Assembly: GCA_017469845.1 (NCBI GenBank)
Contig: JAFUFP010000050.1
Location: 28,455 to 92,454 of the forward strand
Reading direction: 5' to 3'
Source: Bacteroidales bacterium
GTDB lineage: Bacteria > Bacteroidota > Bacteroidia > Bacteroidales > UBA932
Length of the DNA: 64,000 bases
Shown here: positions 26,596 through 34,817 of the stretch, one piece after another
Layout: every line of letters starts with the position of its first letter
How positions within the stretch are numbered: position 1 is the stretch's first letter
The notes under the pieces: generated by a model
What the model was told of the DNA's origin: nothing
What the model saw: the letters and a program-made list of their open reading frames with translations, nothing else
Databases searched by the model: none
Made by a program: the position numbers and the translations under genes

Positions 26596-27051
26596 TCAAC
26601 TGAGGTCATCCTCATCATCCTCCGACAATCCGAAGCGGATCACGATATCTTCGGGAATTTCCGAATAATCATAGTCGACATTCCCCCACATCGCATCCAT
26701 CTCGCGCCTGTCCTTTTTCGTCGGACGTCCGGCACCGCGGTCGCGTTTTACGAAGAAAGTCTCGGTCGGTGCTTTCAGCTTGTCGATTTCGGATTGGGGC
26801 GTAGTGTTCTCGGCATAGTCGGGGACCAGTTTCGCTCCGATGCGGTTTCCGATCAGCGCCTTTACCGTATAAGTGTACAGGACGGAACCTTTCCTCACCT
26901 CAAGGTGGTCTCCCACCTTTATCAGTTTGGAGGGTTTGGCGACGGTCCCGTCGACCTTCACCTTGTTGCCTTTGCAGGCTTCGGTCGCATCACCACGGGT
27001 CTTGAAGACCCTGATGGACCATAGATACTTGTCCAATCTTTCGGTATCCAT
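26596..27051 (-). CDS. S4-domain RNA-binding protein (Hsp15-like)
   Basis: 151 residues counted from the ATG at 27051, which places the S4 motif at the very N-terminus as in the family; an opening to 27102 would overlap the upstream gene. The S4 domain reads RLDKYLWSIRVFKTRGDATEACKGNKVKVDG with LIKVGDHLEVRKG. A basic middle (KRDRGAGRPTKKDRREMD) and an acidic C-terminus (SEDDEDDLS) follow. Hsp15-like proteins bind 50S subunits carrying stalled peptidyl-tRNA after heat shock. The start lies 25 bases after the stop of the cupin gene. Confidence 0.85.
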   Translation of the reverse strand: MDTERLDKYLWSIRVFKTRGDATEACKGNKVKVDGTVAKPSKLIKVGDHLEVRKGSVLYTYTVKALIGNRIGAKLVPDYAENTTPQSEIDKLKAPTETFFVKRDRGAGRPTKKDRREMDAMWGNVDYDYSEIPEDIVIRFGLSEDDEDDLS

Positions 27052-27076
27052 AGCTATCGTGGTTTTGTGTGGTTTG

Positions 27077-28273
27077 TCAATTGGCCGGAGGGAATCCTCC
27101 ATGGAGTCTGCGCTGCTCGAGATCGTAGTCGATCCTGTCTTCCCAATCCTCGTCCTTTGAGTAGTCCTCCCCTTCGAGCCTCGCTTCGGCGGATGGATCT
27201 ATATAACTGTCCTGGACATCTTCCCGCCTTACGATCGTTTCGAGAAGGACCGTACCTTCAGATGACGGGACAAGGAAGAATTCCTGGCAATCGGAAGGAA
27301 CGAGAATTGACGAATCTTTAAGCATCGGATAAATCTTCATCCGACCGTCTTCATCATCGGAGGATACCTGCACGGAAGCGCTTCCGTCCAAGACGGTATA
27401 CACCGCGAAACTTTCGAGATCCTCGGTCCTGATGCAGATGGGGTCGTGAAGAAGAATCCTCGAAGCGATGAATTCCTGCTCATCGGCCACCTTGAAAACG
27501 GCTTCATCCGAATTGTCCGAGATTCTGCAATCCGCCTTGTCACAATCACATTCGCCCTCTTCGTCGTGACAATGGCACTCATGCCCTTCCTCATGGCAGT
27601 GGCACTCCTCTCCATCATGGCAATGGCACCTGTGCCCGTCCGGTGAAAGTGTAATGAAGTCAAGAGCCTCCGCAAGATCGATATCCGTCTCGGCCGCTCC
27701 TGATTCATCCCACTTGACGAGAGTGAAATCAAGAGGCGAAGATTCCGTGAACTCGATTATCTTCAGGCCTCCGGAAGCGCAGTGAACCGTTCCCGGTTCA
27801 ATCATGAAGAAATCCCCTTTTTTCGGAACAACGGTATTGAGCATCGGTGCAATGCTTCCGTTGTTGCAGGCCACGTAAAACTCCGAAGCCGTCATCTCCT
27901 TGGAAAGACCAATGCAGACTGTAGCCCCCTGCTGCGCTTCGGCGATATACCAGAGTTTCCTCTTTCCGAGGGCATCGTACCTTTCGGAAGCTATCCAGTC
28001 ATCGGGGCAGACCGTAAGGGGCATCCTGCCTTTCGTACGGATTATCTTCACCATTACGGGGAATTGCCTTCCGTAAAAATAATAGACGTTGTCGCCCACT
28101 ATCCTCTCCAGGTAGGTCTCCATGATTTCACCGATGGTGTTGCCGTCGAGCCACCCGCCTTTTACCGCGGAATCGACGCTTCCGAGATCAGCGATATTGT
28201 AAGTTTCACTGCCCCACGGATAATCAACGGTTACCGGCTCCATGGATAGCGGCGGAATCTTTCTTTCTTCCAT
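27077..28273 (-). CDS. Phosphomannose isomerase-like cupin with Cys/His-rich insertion
   Basis: 398 residues. Overall shape is class I mannose-6-phosphate isomerase: PWGSETYNIADLG at the start, the QFPVMVKII strand, KLWYIAEAQ, GDFFMIEPGTVHC (His164) and a second cupin near 260-350. Two things are odd. The usual zinc motif QxHPDD reads TVCPDD here (residues 87-92), so the Gln and His ligands are replaced by Thr and Cys. Between the two cupins, residues 214-249 hold nine Cys and eight His in CHCH clusters. It may be a metal-dependent sugar-phosphate isomerase with altered metal chemistry, or a metal-binding protein on that scaffold. It overlaps nothing; the small membrane protein gene ends 1 base upstream. 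Confidence 0.72.
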   Translation of the reverse strand: MEERKIPPLSMEPVTVDYPWGSETYNIADLGSVDSAVKGGWLDGNTIGEIMETYLERIVGDNVYYFYGRQFPVMVKIIRTKGRMPLTVCPDDWIASERYDALGKRKLWYIAEAQQGATVCIGLSKEMTASEFYVACNNGSIAPMLNTVVPKKGDFFMIEPGTVHCASGGLKIIEFTESSPLDFTLVKWDESGAAETDIDLAEALDFITLSPDGHRCHCHDGEECHCHEEGHECHCHDEEGECDCDKADCRISDNSDEAVFKVADEQEFIASRILLHDPICIRTEDLESFAVYTVLDGSASVQVSSDDEDGRMKIYPMLKDSSILVPSDCQEFFLVPSSEGTVLLETIVRREDVQDSYIDPSAEARLEGEDYSKDEDWEDRIDYDLEQRRLHGGFPPAN

Positions 28274-28274
28274 T

Positions 28275-28469
28275 CTATTTGCTCATGAATTTTTTGAACG
28301 ATGTATAGACCAAAACGGGCAACGAGACGAGACATATGATTCCGGAAATACGCCGAAAAGCATCGGGTACTTCTTTTCCGAAAAGAGCAAGAGCGGCCAG
28401 CAGAGCCGATGAAACTCCTATCAGAATCAAGCTTACGGCATATAGCCGGTCGACAGTTTTTGGACTCAT
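28275..28469 (-). CDS. Small membrane protein, function unknown
   Basis: 64 residues from the ATG at 28469; an opening to 28553 would add 28 residues without membrane character. Two hydrophobic helices (about residues 9-31 and 42-57) are joined by a short charged loop (FGKEVPDAFRR) and the protein ends in lysines. I do not recognise the family. It is adjacent to the cupin gene (1-base gap), so the two are co-transcribed. Confidence 0.6.
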   Translation of the reverse strand: MSPKTVDRLYAVSLILIGVSSALLAALALFGKEVPDAFRRISGIICLVSLPVLVYTSFKKFMSK

Positions 28470-28515
28470 TTCAGGAATCGTTACACGCTTCCGGGATATT
28501 CTCCCGAAGATGTGA

Positions 28516-28546
28516 TAAAAATAGCAATTCGGGCCCGCAATTGCAA
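28516..28546 (-). promoter_or_regulatory. Probable promoter for the small membrane protein and cupin genes
   Basis: Minus strand TTG (28544-28546), 20-base spacer, TATTTTTA (28516-28523), one base off the TAnnTTTG consensus. It supports the start at 28469 rather than 28553. Confidence 0.42.
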
Positions 28547-28635
28547 ATTTCATCTCCTTTAGTGACTGGCGGAATCCCTACAGAACACCCTGCAAAGAGT
28601 GAACCACAGATGCTGGGAAGGAATCGGAAAAGGCA

Positions 28636-28716
28636 TCACTCCGCCTTTCCGGCAGAAAAAAGATCACAAACGACTTGAACTGCAATCCCGATAAAGCACA
28701 AATAAAGAAATGTCAT
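28636..28716 (-). CDS. Possible 26-residue hydrophobic peptide
   Basis: A small opening (start MTFLYLCFIGIAVQ, end SAGKAE) would form one short transmembrane helix. It lies in an otherwise empty 430-base gap. A TATCTTTG box on the same strand at 28776-28783 would start transcription about 50 bases upstream, and the transcript would begin with an inverted repeat (28752-28769). There is no coding evidence beyond this, so it is tentative. Confidence 0.25.
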   Translation of the reverse strand: MTFLYLCFIGIAVQVVCDLFSAGKAE

Positions 28717-28775
28717 GGTGCAAAATCTTTAGCAAAACAAACATATAACCCATTCCGGTCATCCGGAATACGCGG

Positions 28776-28783
28776 CAAAGATA
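28776..28783 (-). promoter_or_regulatory. -7 promoter element in the 28.6-28.9 kb gap
   Basis: TATCTTTG on the minus strand matches the Bacteroidales -7 box. A TTG at the usual distance is missing. It could serve the small peptide opening or supply a long leader for the membrane protein gene. The remainder of the gap 28784-28986 shows only a short hairpin (about 28898-28910). Confidence 0.35.
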
Positions 28784-28986
28784 ACACACGCTTGTGCCAT
28801 TATTCGGGGACAAGCTAAAAATATTCTATATTTTTCGGGAAAAAGCAGCAAATCCCTTGGACGGGCAAAGTCAGAGTGGCAGGAAAAGTCACATGCCATA
28901 AAGGCATACGGGTTGTTCCACGCCTATGTGTCCGGCTTATTCTGAGAGACCGATGTCCGTTTCTTCTGTCCCCGGGAGCAGTTTCA

Positions 28987-30168
28987 CTATTTTGATTTCA
29001 ATTCTTCCTCCAGAAGACGGATACGCTTTTTGAGCTCATCGACCGAAGGCAGTTGTTCCTGAAGTTGTTTTATCTGAACATTGTTGTATGATGCGACTCC
29101 CATAGGCGTTTGTACGCCTTTGAATGCATATTGAACCTCGGTCTCGTCTTTGTTGCTGCAGATCAGAAGTCCTATTGTGGGGTTTTGGGAAGGGGTTTTG
29201 ATCAGGTCATCAACAGCATTGACGTAGAAATTGAGCTTCCCGGCGAATTCCGGCTGGAATGGAACAGTCTTGAGCTCCACGACAATGTAGCAGTTGAGCG
29301 GAATGTGGAAGAAGAGCATATCCAACTTCCGGGTCTTGCCGGCAACGATGATCTGCCTTTGGCGACCGAGATACGCAAAGCCGGTCCCGAGCTCCAGCAG
29401 GAATCGGGTCAACTGTCTTTCCAATTCGCACTCCAGCTGCTCTTCCTCATATTCATCTGGCAGAGAGATGAAGCCGAAGTCGTAGATGTCTTTGGTGATC
29501 GCTTGGGCGAGACCGCTCTAGGGAGAAGGCAATTTGCTTCTGAAGTTTGTGATTGCGCCGCCTGACGTATGGTAATAGTCGGCTTTGATGCAGTTCATCA
29601 GGGCATTGCGACTCCAACCCTCGGCGGCAGAATGCACAACGTAGAACACAGCCTCTTCGATGGTTTTGCATTTGGTGATGATTTCAGCGTGATGTCCCCA
29701 GGGAACCAATGAAAAGAAAGTAGGAAAATCATTGTCTTCCAAGCCTGTAGAATGGGGGTGTCCTATTTCTGCCACAACTTGTGACAGTTTATCATCTGTG
29801 TAAAAATCAATCGGTTTCATTTCTGCCACAAGTTGTGGCAGTTTCGCAAGGGAATCTGCGTAGAAAGAATACCACTGCTTCATGCGCCACAAATTACGGG
29901 CAGAGAAGCCCTTGGACTCCGGGAATGCGGCTTGAAGATCCAGACTGACTTGCTCCACAATCCCTGAGCCCCACTTTTCCTCTGCTTTGCGCATTACAAG
30001 GTCGCGTCCCAATTGCCAATTGAACAGCAGTTGTTCCGCATTCACTTTGATAGCGGCCTTGATTTGGGACTTACGGTATCTGGCTTTGATTTCTCCAAGC
30101 CACTTGATGTAATCCTCGTCTATTTTCACGTCGTGGATTTTCACGACTTTGTTTTCGCCTGTTTTCAT
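28987..30168 (-). pseudogene. DUF1016/YhcG-type PD-(D/E)XK nuclease, interrupted by one amber codon
   Basis: The N-terminal half (29518-30168, 216 residues; YIKWLGEIKARYRKSQIKAA, LLFNWQLGRDLV, GFSARNLWRMKQWY) is the DUF1016 N-domain. The C-terminal half (ERQLTRFLLELGTGFAYLGRQ, LDMLFFH, YIVVELKTVPFQPEFAGKLNFY) is the nuclease domain. They are in the same frame and are separated only by TAG at 29518-29520; reading through gives SPxSGLAQAITKDIYDFGF, where family members usually have a residue such as Gln or Asp. Full length would be 393 residues, normal for the family. Whole YhcG proteins are nucleases often found near restriction systems; none is here. A+T content looks higher than in neighbours, suggesting transfer. 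Confidence 0.78.
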
Positions 30169-30307
30169 GAGGCGAATGTATTAGTATTCCCAGGCTTGAC
30201 AAAATCTTTGCAAGACTTGCAACTCTTCGATAGAGTACTCTTTCGACAATGCGAACAGCTATCAAAACGAATCTGAACATCCAGCGTAATACCGTCAAAC
30301 GGACATA

Positions 30308-30336
30308 TTGTATTATCAAATATTTTACGATATTTG
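30308..30336 (+). promoter_or_regulatory. Probable promoter for the esterase gene
   Basis: TTG (30308-30310), 18-base spacer, GATATTTG (30329-30336), one base off the -7 consensus. The esterase ATG lies 31 bases further on. Confidence 0.5.
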
Positions 30337-30366
30337 TGGTCCGGAAAACCAAACACATCCTTAGAT

Positions 30367-31521
30367 ATGAAAAAAGCATTATTGGCAATTCTCTTCGCGG
30401 CTTTCGCCGCAACTTCTTTCGCCCAGGCTCCCGCCGGCGGTGAAGTCCCCGCTGAATTCAGACGCATGTTCCGCCGTACCCCCGGTGACACCCTCCAGTC
30501 CGTAAGGATCAATCCCGACGGATCGACCACCGTCAGCATCTACGCTCCCAAGGCACACAGCGTAAGCCTCCAGGGTGACGGAGGTTTCGCCCCGATGGGT
30601 TTCGGTGCGGGTCCTCGCCCCCAGGTCGTGGAAGGTGACAACGGAATCTGGAGCATCACCCTCAAGGACGTGAAACCCGGTCTGTACCGTTATCACTTCG
30701 TCGTTGACGGAATGAACGTATACGATCCCAAGAACGCCGGAATGAGTGACATCTCCCCCATCGCGACTGTTTCCGACGGAACCGAATTCTTCGCGATGAA
30801 GGATGTTCCCCACGGAGCGATGAGCCAGAGGTACTACTTCAGCAAGACCCTCAACACATGGAGGCGCATGCACGTATGGACCCCTGCCGGATATGAGAAT
30901 TCCAAAAAGAAACTCCCCGTCCTCTACCTCATCCATGGTGGCGGTGATACCGACAATTCATGGCCCGGAGTCGGAGCGGCAGGTATGATTCTCGACAACC
31001 TCCTCGCCGAAGGTAAGATGGTCCCCATGATCGTCGTCATGCCCAACGGCACCATCACCAATGTTCCCGACGAGGTTCCTCCTTTCGCACAGGATATGGT
31101 AACGGACATCATCCCCTTCATCGAGAGCAACTATCCCGTCCTCACCGACAAGGACCACAGGGCTATCGCAGGTCTTTCGATGGGAGGAATGGAGACGATG
31201 GAGACCGCATTCAACAATATCGACATGTTCTCCTACGTATGGGTCCTCAGTTCATCTTTCCAGCCCAGCCGCAATCCCAAGGACGAGGCCAACAGGCTCA
31301 AAGTCTATGAGAATGCCCAGAAGATGAACAAGAGCTTCAAGAAGCTCGTCTTCACCCAGGGAGGCCCCGCCGACATCGCATACAACAACTGCATCAACAC
31401 CCGCAAGGAACTTGATGCCGCCGGCCTCAAATACGAGTACATGGAAAATGCCCAGGAAGGCCACAGCTGGTCAACATGGAGGTGCGACCTCTACGACCTC
31501 GCACAGAAGATCTTCAAATAG
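30367..31521 (+). CDS. Exported carbohydrate esterase family 1-like enzyme
   Basis: 384 residues from the ATG at 30367; signal peptide cleaved near SFA. An early-set/CBM48-like beta domain comes first (about 45-140, NPDGSTTVSIYAPKAHSVSL and GLYRYHFVVDG). The alpha/beta hydrolase follows with the nucleophile in GLSMGG (Ser271), an upstream HGGGDTDNSW oxyanion region and the catalytic His366 in EGHSW. This layout is that of Bacteroidetes feruloyl or acetyl xylan esterases, which release ester groups from plant polysaccharide. It stands alone with its own promoter and terminator, with no other xylan genes near. Confidence 0.88.
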   Translation: MKKALLAILFAAFAATSFAQAPAGGEVPAEFRRMFRRTPGDTLQSVRINPDGSTTVSIYAPKAHSVSLQGDGGFAPMGFGAGPRPQVVEGDNGIWSITLKDVKPGLYRYHFVVDGMNVYDPKNAGMSDISPIATVSDGTEFFAMKDVPHGAMSQRYYFSKTLNTWRRMHVWTPAGYENSKKKLPVLYLIHGGGDTDNSWPGVGAAGMILDNLLAEGKMVPMIVVMPNGTITNVPDEVPPFAQDMVTDIIPFIESNYPVLTDKDHRAIAGLSMGGMETMETAFNNIDMFSYVWVLSSSFQPSRNPKDEANRLKVYENAQKMNKSFKKLVFTQGGPADIAYNNCINTRKELDAAGLKYEYMENAQEGHSWSTWRCDLYDLAQKIFK

Positions 31522-31538
31522 GGCATCAGCAGCCCCAT

Positions 31539-31595
31539 AATGACGCCGCGGGACGGACAAGGCAATGATCCTTTTCCGTCCCGTCATTCTTTCTC
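31539..31595 (+). terminator. Terminator after the esterase gene
   Basis: Long hairpin: AATGACG and GGGACGG pair with CCGTCCC and GTCATT, followed by CTTTCTCT. It lies between the convergent esterase and PLD-like genes. Confidence 0.72.
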
Positions 31596-31619
31596 TCCGG
31601 GAAAGCCCTATGGGAAACC

Positions 31620-32123
31620 CTACCTTACGATCGGATCAGGGCAATCGGCTTTCCTCAGGCACGAGGAACACCTGAATCCGGCCCATACGGAATCGAAATG
31701 ATCCATCGCCGAAGCCACAAGCGAGGGGTCGTCCGTCAGGATTCCCGCTTCGAAATTCCTCTTGTTCTCCCCTTTCAGTCCTATTCCGGCCCCGGTAAGA
31801 TTCGCCGAGCCGATGTAGGCCACCTTGCCGTCGAAGACCAATATCTTGAAGTGGACCCTCGGGCAAAGGGCCCTGTCCAATCCGCGGAAAAGATCCGGAT
31901 AGTTGTCGAACTCTTCCCTGAAAACGGGACCGGGTTCTTTCGCATGCAGAAGGCGGACTTCTTTTCCGGCCTTGACAAGATCCGAAAGGACACCGAGGAA
32001 AGGGCGTCCTTCGACATGCAGGTCCTTCAGGTCCGCCGTTCCAATCCAAAGGGACCGCTTCACCGAAGACGCTAGAGAGAGTACCTTCCGGTAATGGTCT
32101 GTATCTGCGATATATTCGAGCAT
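31620..32123 (-). CDS. Phospholipase D-like protein with single HKD motif
   Basis: 167 residues from the ATG at 32123; the promoter at 32145-32174 rules out the longer opening to 32213. One HKD motif is visible (His91-x-Lys93-x4-Asp98, then IGSANLTGAG). Single-HKD members dimerise and act as nucleases or phosphodiesterases. No signal peptide. The C-terminus has a three-cysteine group (Cys152, Cys155, Cys161) that could bind metal. Substrate unknown. Convergent with the esterase, divergent from the CPBP gene. Confidence 0.78.
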   Translation of the reverse strand: MLEYIADTDHYRKVLSLASSVKRSLWIGTADLKDLHVEGRPFLGVLSDLVKAGKEVRLLHAKEPGPVFREEFDNYPDLFRGLDRALCPRVHFKILVFDGKVAYIGSANLTGAGIGLKGENKRNFEAGILTDDPSLVASAMDHFDSVWAGFRCSSCLRKADCPDPIVR

Positions 32124-32144
32124 CGGGAAAAAATATTTCAAAGA

Positions 32145-32174
32145 CAAATATAGCCCGAAAAGAGCGTTCTGCAA
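32145..32174 (-). promoter_or_regulatory. Promoter for the PLD-like gene
   Basis: Minus strand TTG (32172-32174), 19-base spacer, TATATTTG (32145-32152), a perfect -7 box. The leader before the ATG at 32123 would be about 15 bases. Confidence 0.78.
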
Positions 32175-32272
32175 GCGCCAGAACCGAGAATGGAACACCG
32201 ATATGATAAACATATTTATTCACAAAAGTTCAAAAGATGCTGAAAAAGTGAGGTTTTTTGAATCTTTTCCAA

Positions 32273-32280
32273 TATCTTTG
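32273..32280 (+). promoter_or_regulatory. -7 promoter element for the CPBP gene
   Basis: TATCTTTG is a consensus match 22 bases upstream of the ATG at 32302. No TTG at the standard spacing is evident. Confidence 0.5.
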
Positions 32281-32301
32281 AAACCCCTATCGGACTGATG
32301 A

Positions 32302-33186
32302 ATGCATAATCCGGCATTGCGACATGCCGAAATCCGGAAAGAGATGAAACGCGAACGAGACATATATCCCAACAGATACTCCTGTGACGGGATGCCCCTA
32401 TGGAGATGGATCCTGCTCTTCATCGGGGGGATAATCCTATTCACGCTGCTTTACGCCTTCGCACAGGGGACGGCTCTCATAAATCCTGTTTATCCCAGGT
32501 GCATCGCCCTTGTAGTCGCATCGATAGTCATCCTTCTGGTTTATCTTCTTTGCGTATCCAAAGCGGAAAGAAGGGAAGTACAGGAACTGAGAGCCGAAAA
32601 GTTTTTCCCTTCCATCGGAGCCGGTCTCGGACTCGGAGTTGTCTTTTTCTGCGCAGTCATCGGCATAATGGCTGCACTGGGGTCCTACAAAGTGACTTCC
32701 GCCCAATTCGATTTCAAGGAAGTTCTCAGCCAAATATGCCTCTTCTTCATGGTAGCCGTCGGAGAGGAAGTCCTCTTCAGGGGTGTAATCCACAGGATGA
32801 TTTCCATGAGATGGAACGGCATTGTGGCCCTCATCATATCGGGACTCATCTTCGGATTCGCTCACATGACCGAACCGAACGCCACCGTCTGGTCCTCATT
32901 CGCCATCGCCGTTGAAGCGGGACTTATGATCGGTGCCGCCTATGAATTCAGCGGCAACCTCTGGATGCCCATCGGAATCCATTGGGCCTGGAATTTCATG
33001 GAAGGTCCTTTCTTCGGAACGGGAGTTTCCGGCAAAGAAGTCGGGTTCAGCATACTCTCTTCCGAGGTCTCCGGAAGTGACCTCGTCACCGGTGGATCCT
33101 TCGGCCCCGAAGCTTCGGTCATAGCTTTTGTCCTCGGCCTTGTCATCGCCCTCATCCTGATGGGCAAAGCCCTCTCGAAAGAGTAG
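32302..33186 (+). CDS. CPBP family intramembrane glutamic endopeptidase
   Basis: 294 residues (ATG at 32344 would give 280). About seven or eight transmembrane helices. CPBP motifs are present: EEVLFRG with Glu155-Glu156, FGFAHM, and HWAWNF. These are Rce1-like membrane proteases; bacterial members cleave or modify peptides in the membrane, in some cases for bacteriocin handling, but most have no assigned substrate. Single gene between the PLD-like gene and dinB, convergent with dinB with a 4-base gap. Confidence 0.88.
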   Translation: MHNPALRHAEIRKEMKRERDIYPNRYSCDGMPLWRWILLFIGGIILFTLLYAFAQGTALINPVYPRCIALVVASIVILLVYLLCVSKAERREVQELRAEKFFPSIGAGLGLGVVFFCAVIGIMAALGSYKVTSAQFDFKEVLSQICLFFMVAVGEEVLFRGVIHRMISMRWNGIVALIISGLIFGFAHMTEPNATVWSSFAIAVEAGLMIGAAYEFSGNLWMPIGIHWAWNFMEGPFFGTGVSGKEVGFSILSSEVSGSDLVTGGSFGPEASVIAFVLGLVIALILMGKALSKE

Positions 33187-33190
33187 AGGG

Positions 33191-34708
33191 TCATTTCTTG
33201 TCGGGAGCTTTTTCCCTCAGCTTCATATACTCGTCGTAGCGCTTCGCCGTCTTCTGCGAGGCTTTTTCGACTTGCGAAGACATCATCCTCCGGAATTCTT
33301 CCTCCTCTGGGGACAGATGTACTTTGGGCATTTTGGCCTTGGATCCCGGTACGGAGTGCCGCGCCACCGTCTTTCCGGTATGGTCCTGAAGGATGAAGCA
33401 GTCCGTACCGTCGGGAAGGGGCTTTCGCTCGAAAGTGAGGTCCGGATTCTTTCTCACGGCTTCTTTCGCGGCACGCAGAGCCGACTCCCCGGAGGGATGC
33501 TCCGTTGTCGGGACCGTATCCTTCACCGCGGCCTTGGATCTCATTTTGCCTCTTGGGTCTTCGCCGTTTTCAAGGGCCTTCCTGTCATACTCCTCATCCC
33601 ACTGACGGTAGTATTCCATCTTGGGGTCCTCGAACAGGGAAAGCTGGTAGAAGTCGTCGTGGGTGAGCTTACCGAGCGTTATTCCAGCCTGCCGTATGGG
33701 AGTGGAACCGTTCCATATGTCCGGAAGAAGAGTCCTCACGTAACGGAGAATGATGGCCGTTGTGTCTGTCGGCTGCTCCATCTGGCACTGGCGGGACTTG
33801 ACCGAGAAATCAGCCGCTTTCACGAAAAGCGACACGCTTCCGGCCCTCACCTCATCGACCCTTATCCTGTGGGCTACGGTGCAGGAGAGATCGAAAAGCA
33901 CCCTGTCCATCTTCTTCGCATCAGTGACATTCTCACGGAATGTCCTCTCCACGCTGTAACTCTTCGCCTCTGACGAAAGCACCTCCACCGGAGAATTGTC
34001 CACACCGTTGGCATAGTCATGCAGGGTCAAGGACGCCTTGTGGCCGATGATGCTTCCGAGGGTCCCGACATTCACCCTCGCCAGGTGACCGATCGTGGTA
34101 ATTCCGTAATGGAGGAGTTTTTCCTCAGTTTTCTTTCCGACATACAGAAGGTCCCTGACCGGAAGAGGCCACATCTTGGTCTCGACTTCATGGTCCCAGA
34201 GAGAATGGACCCTGTCGGGTTTCGTGAAGTCCGAGGCCATTTTGGCGAGAAGCTTGTTCGACGCCACACCGACATTCACGGTGAAACCAAGTCTCGAATG
34301 TATCTCGTCCTTCAGGCGTGCAGCTACATCAAGAGGCTTCGCACCCTGGAGGAAGGCGGTCATATCCAGGAAACACTCATCTATCGAAAACTGCTGGAGA
34401 ACCGGAGAATAATCCCGGCAGATGGCGATGAACTTCCTCGAGCATTCGCTGTACCACTCGAAGTCGGGAGGCACCACGACAAGGGAAGGGCAGATACGGA
34501 GTGCGGCTGAAAGCGGCTGGGCAGTAGCGATGCCCATCTTTTTGGCCGGTATCGACTTGGCAGTTATTATGCTCCTACGGTCAGACGGGTCGCCAGAGAC
34601 GACAGAGGGGATATCCCGTATGTCGGCACCTCCGGATGCGATAATCTTCAGCGCCGACCATGAAAGGAAAGCGCTGTTGACGTCTATATGGAAAATGACC
34701 CTGTCCAT
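33191..34708 (-). CDS. dinB: Y-family DNA polymerase (DinB/Pol IV-like) with long C-terminal tail
   Basis: 505 residues, well above the 350-400 of typical Pol IV. The palm begins FHIDVNSAFLSW with the first catalytic Asp and continues to SIDECFLDM with the Asp-Glu pair. The helix-hairpin-helix thumb part reads LLYVGKKTEEKLLHYGITTIGHLA, and the little-finger domain ends near residue 350. The last 150 residues are an extra, charged region with no recognisable beta-clamp motif that I can fix by eye. It copies past damaged bases with low fidelity. Monocistronic, divergent from the metallophosphoesterase. Confidence 0.9.
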   Translation of the reverse strand: MDRVIFHIDVNSAFLSWSALKIIASGGADIRDIPSVVSGDPSDRRSIITAKSIPAKKMGIATAQPLSAALRICPSLVVVPPDFEWYSECSRKFIAICRDYSPVLQQFSIDECFLDMTAFLQGAKPLDVAARLKDEIHSRLGFTVNVGVASNKLLAKMASDFTKPDRVHSLWDHEVETKMWPLPVRDLLYVGKKTEEKLLHYGITTIGHLARVNVGTLGSIIGHKASLTLHDYANGVDNSPVEVLSSEAKSYSVERTFRENVTDAKKMDRVLFDLSCTVAHRIRVDEVRAGSVSLFVKAADFSVKSRQCQMEQPTDTTAIILRYVRTLLPDIWNGSTPIRQAGITLGKLTHDDFYQLSLFEDPKMEYYRQWDEEYDRKALENGEDPRGKMRSKAAVKDTVPTTEHPSGESALRAAKEAVRKNPDLTFERKPLPDGTDCFILQDHTGKTVARHSVPGSKAKMPKVHLSPEEEEFRRMMSSQVEKASQKTAKRYDEYMKLREKAPDKK

Positions 34709-34785
34709 CTGAAAATCTTTCGCTAAGATACGGATTATTCCTCCAACGAAGCCACAAAATAATCCCTATTCCGGTATCTTATGCC

Positions 34786-34793
34786 TATCTTTG
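34786..34793 (+). promoter_or_regulatory. -7 promoter element for the metallophosphoesterase gene
   Basis: TATCTTTG lies 25 bases before the ATG at 34818. It overlaps the alternative TTG start at 34791 and so favours the ATG. Confidence 0.5.
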
Positions 34794-34817
34794 CGTGAAA
34801 CCGCAAACCCTTCCGCC

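Noticed and set aside
28987..31600. A nuclease plus esterase plus PLD-like protein as a new defence island
   Set aside because: The genes lie on alternating strands with separate promoters and terminators, and the esterase is a secreted glycan enzyme. No methylase, helicase or specificity subunit is near.
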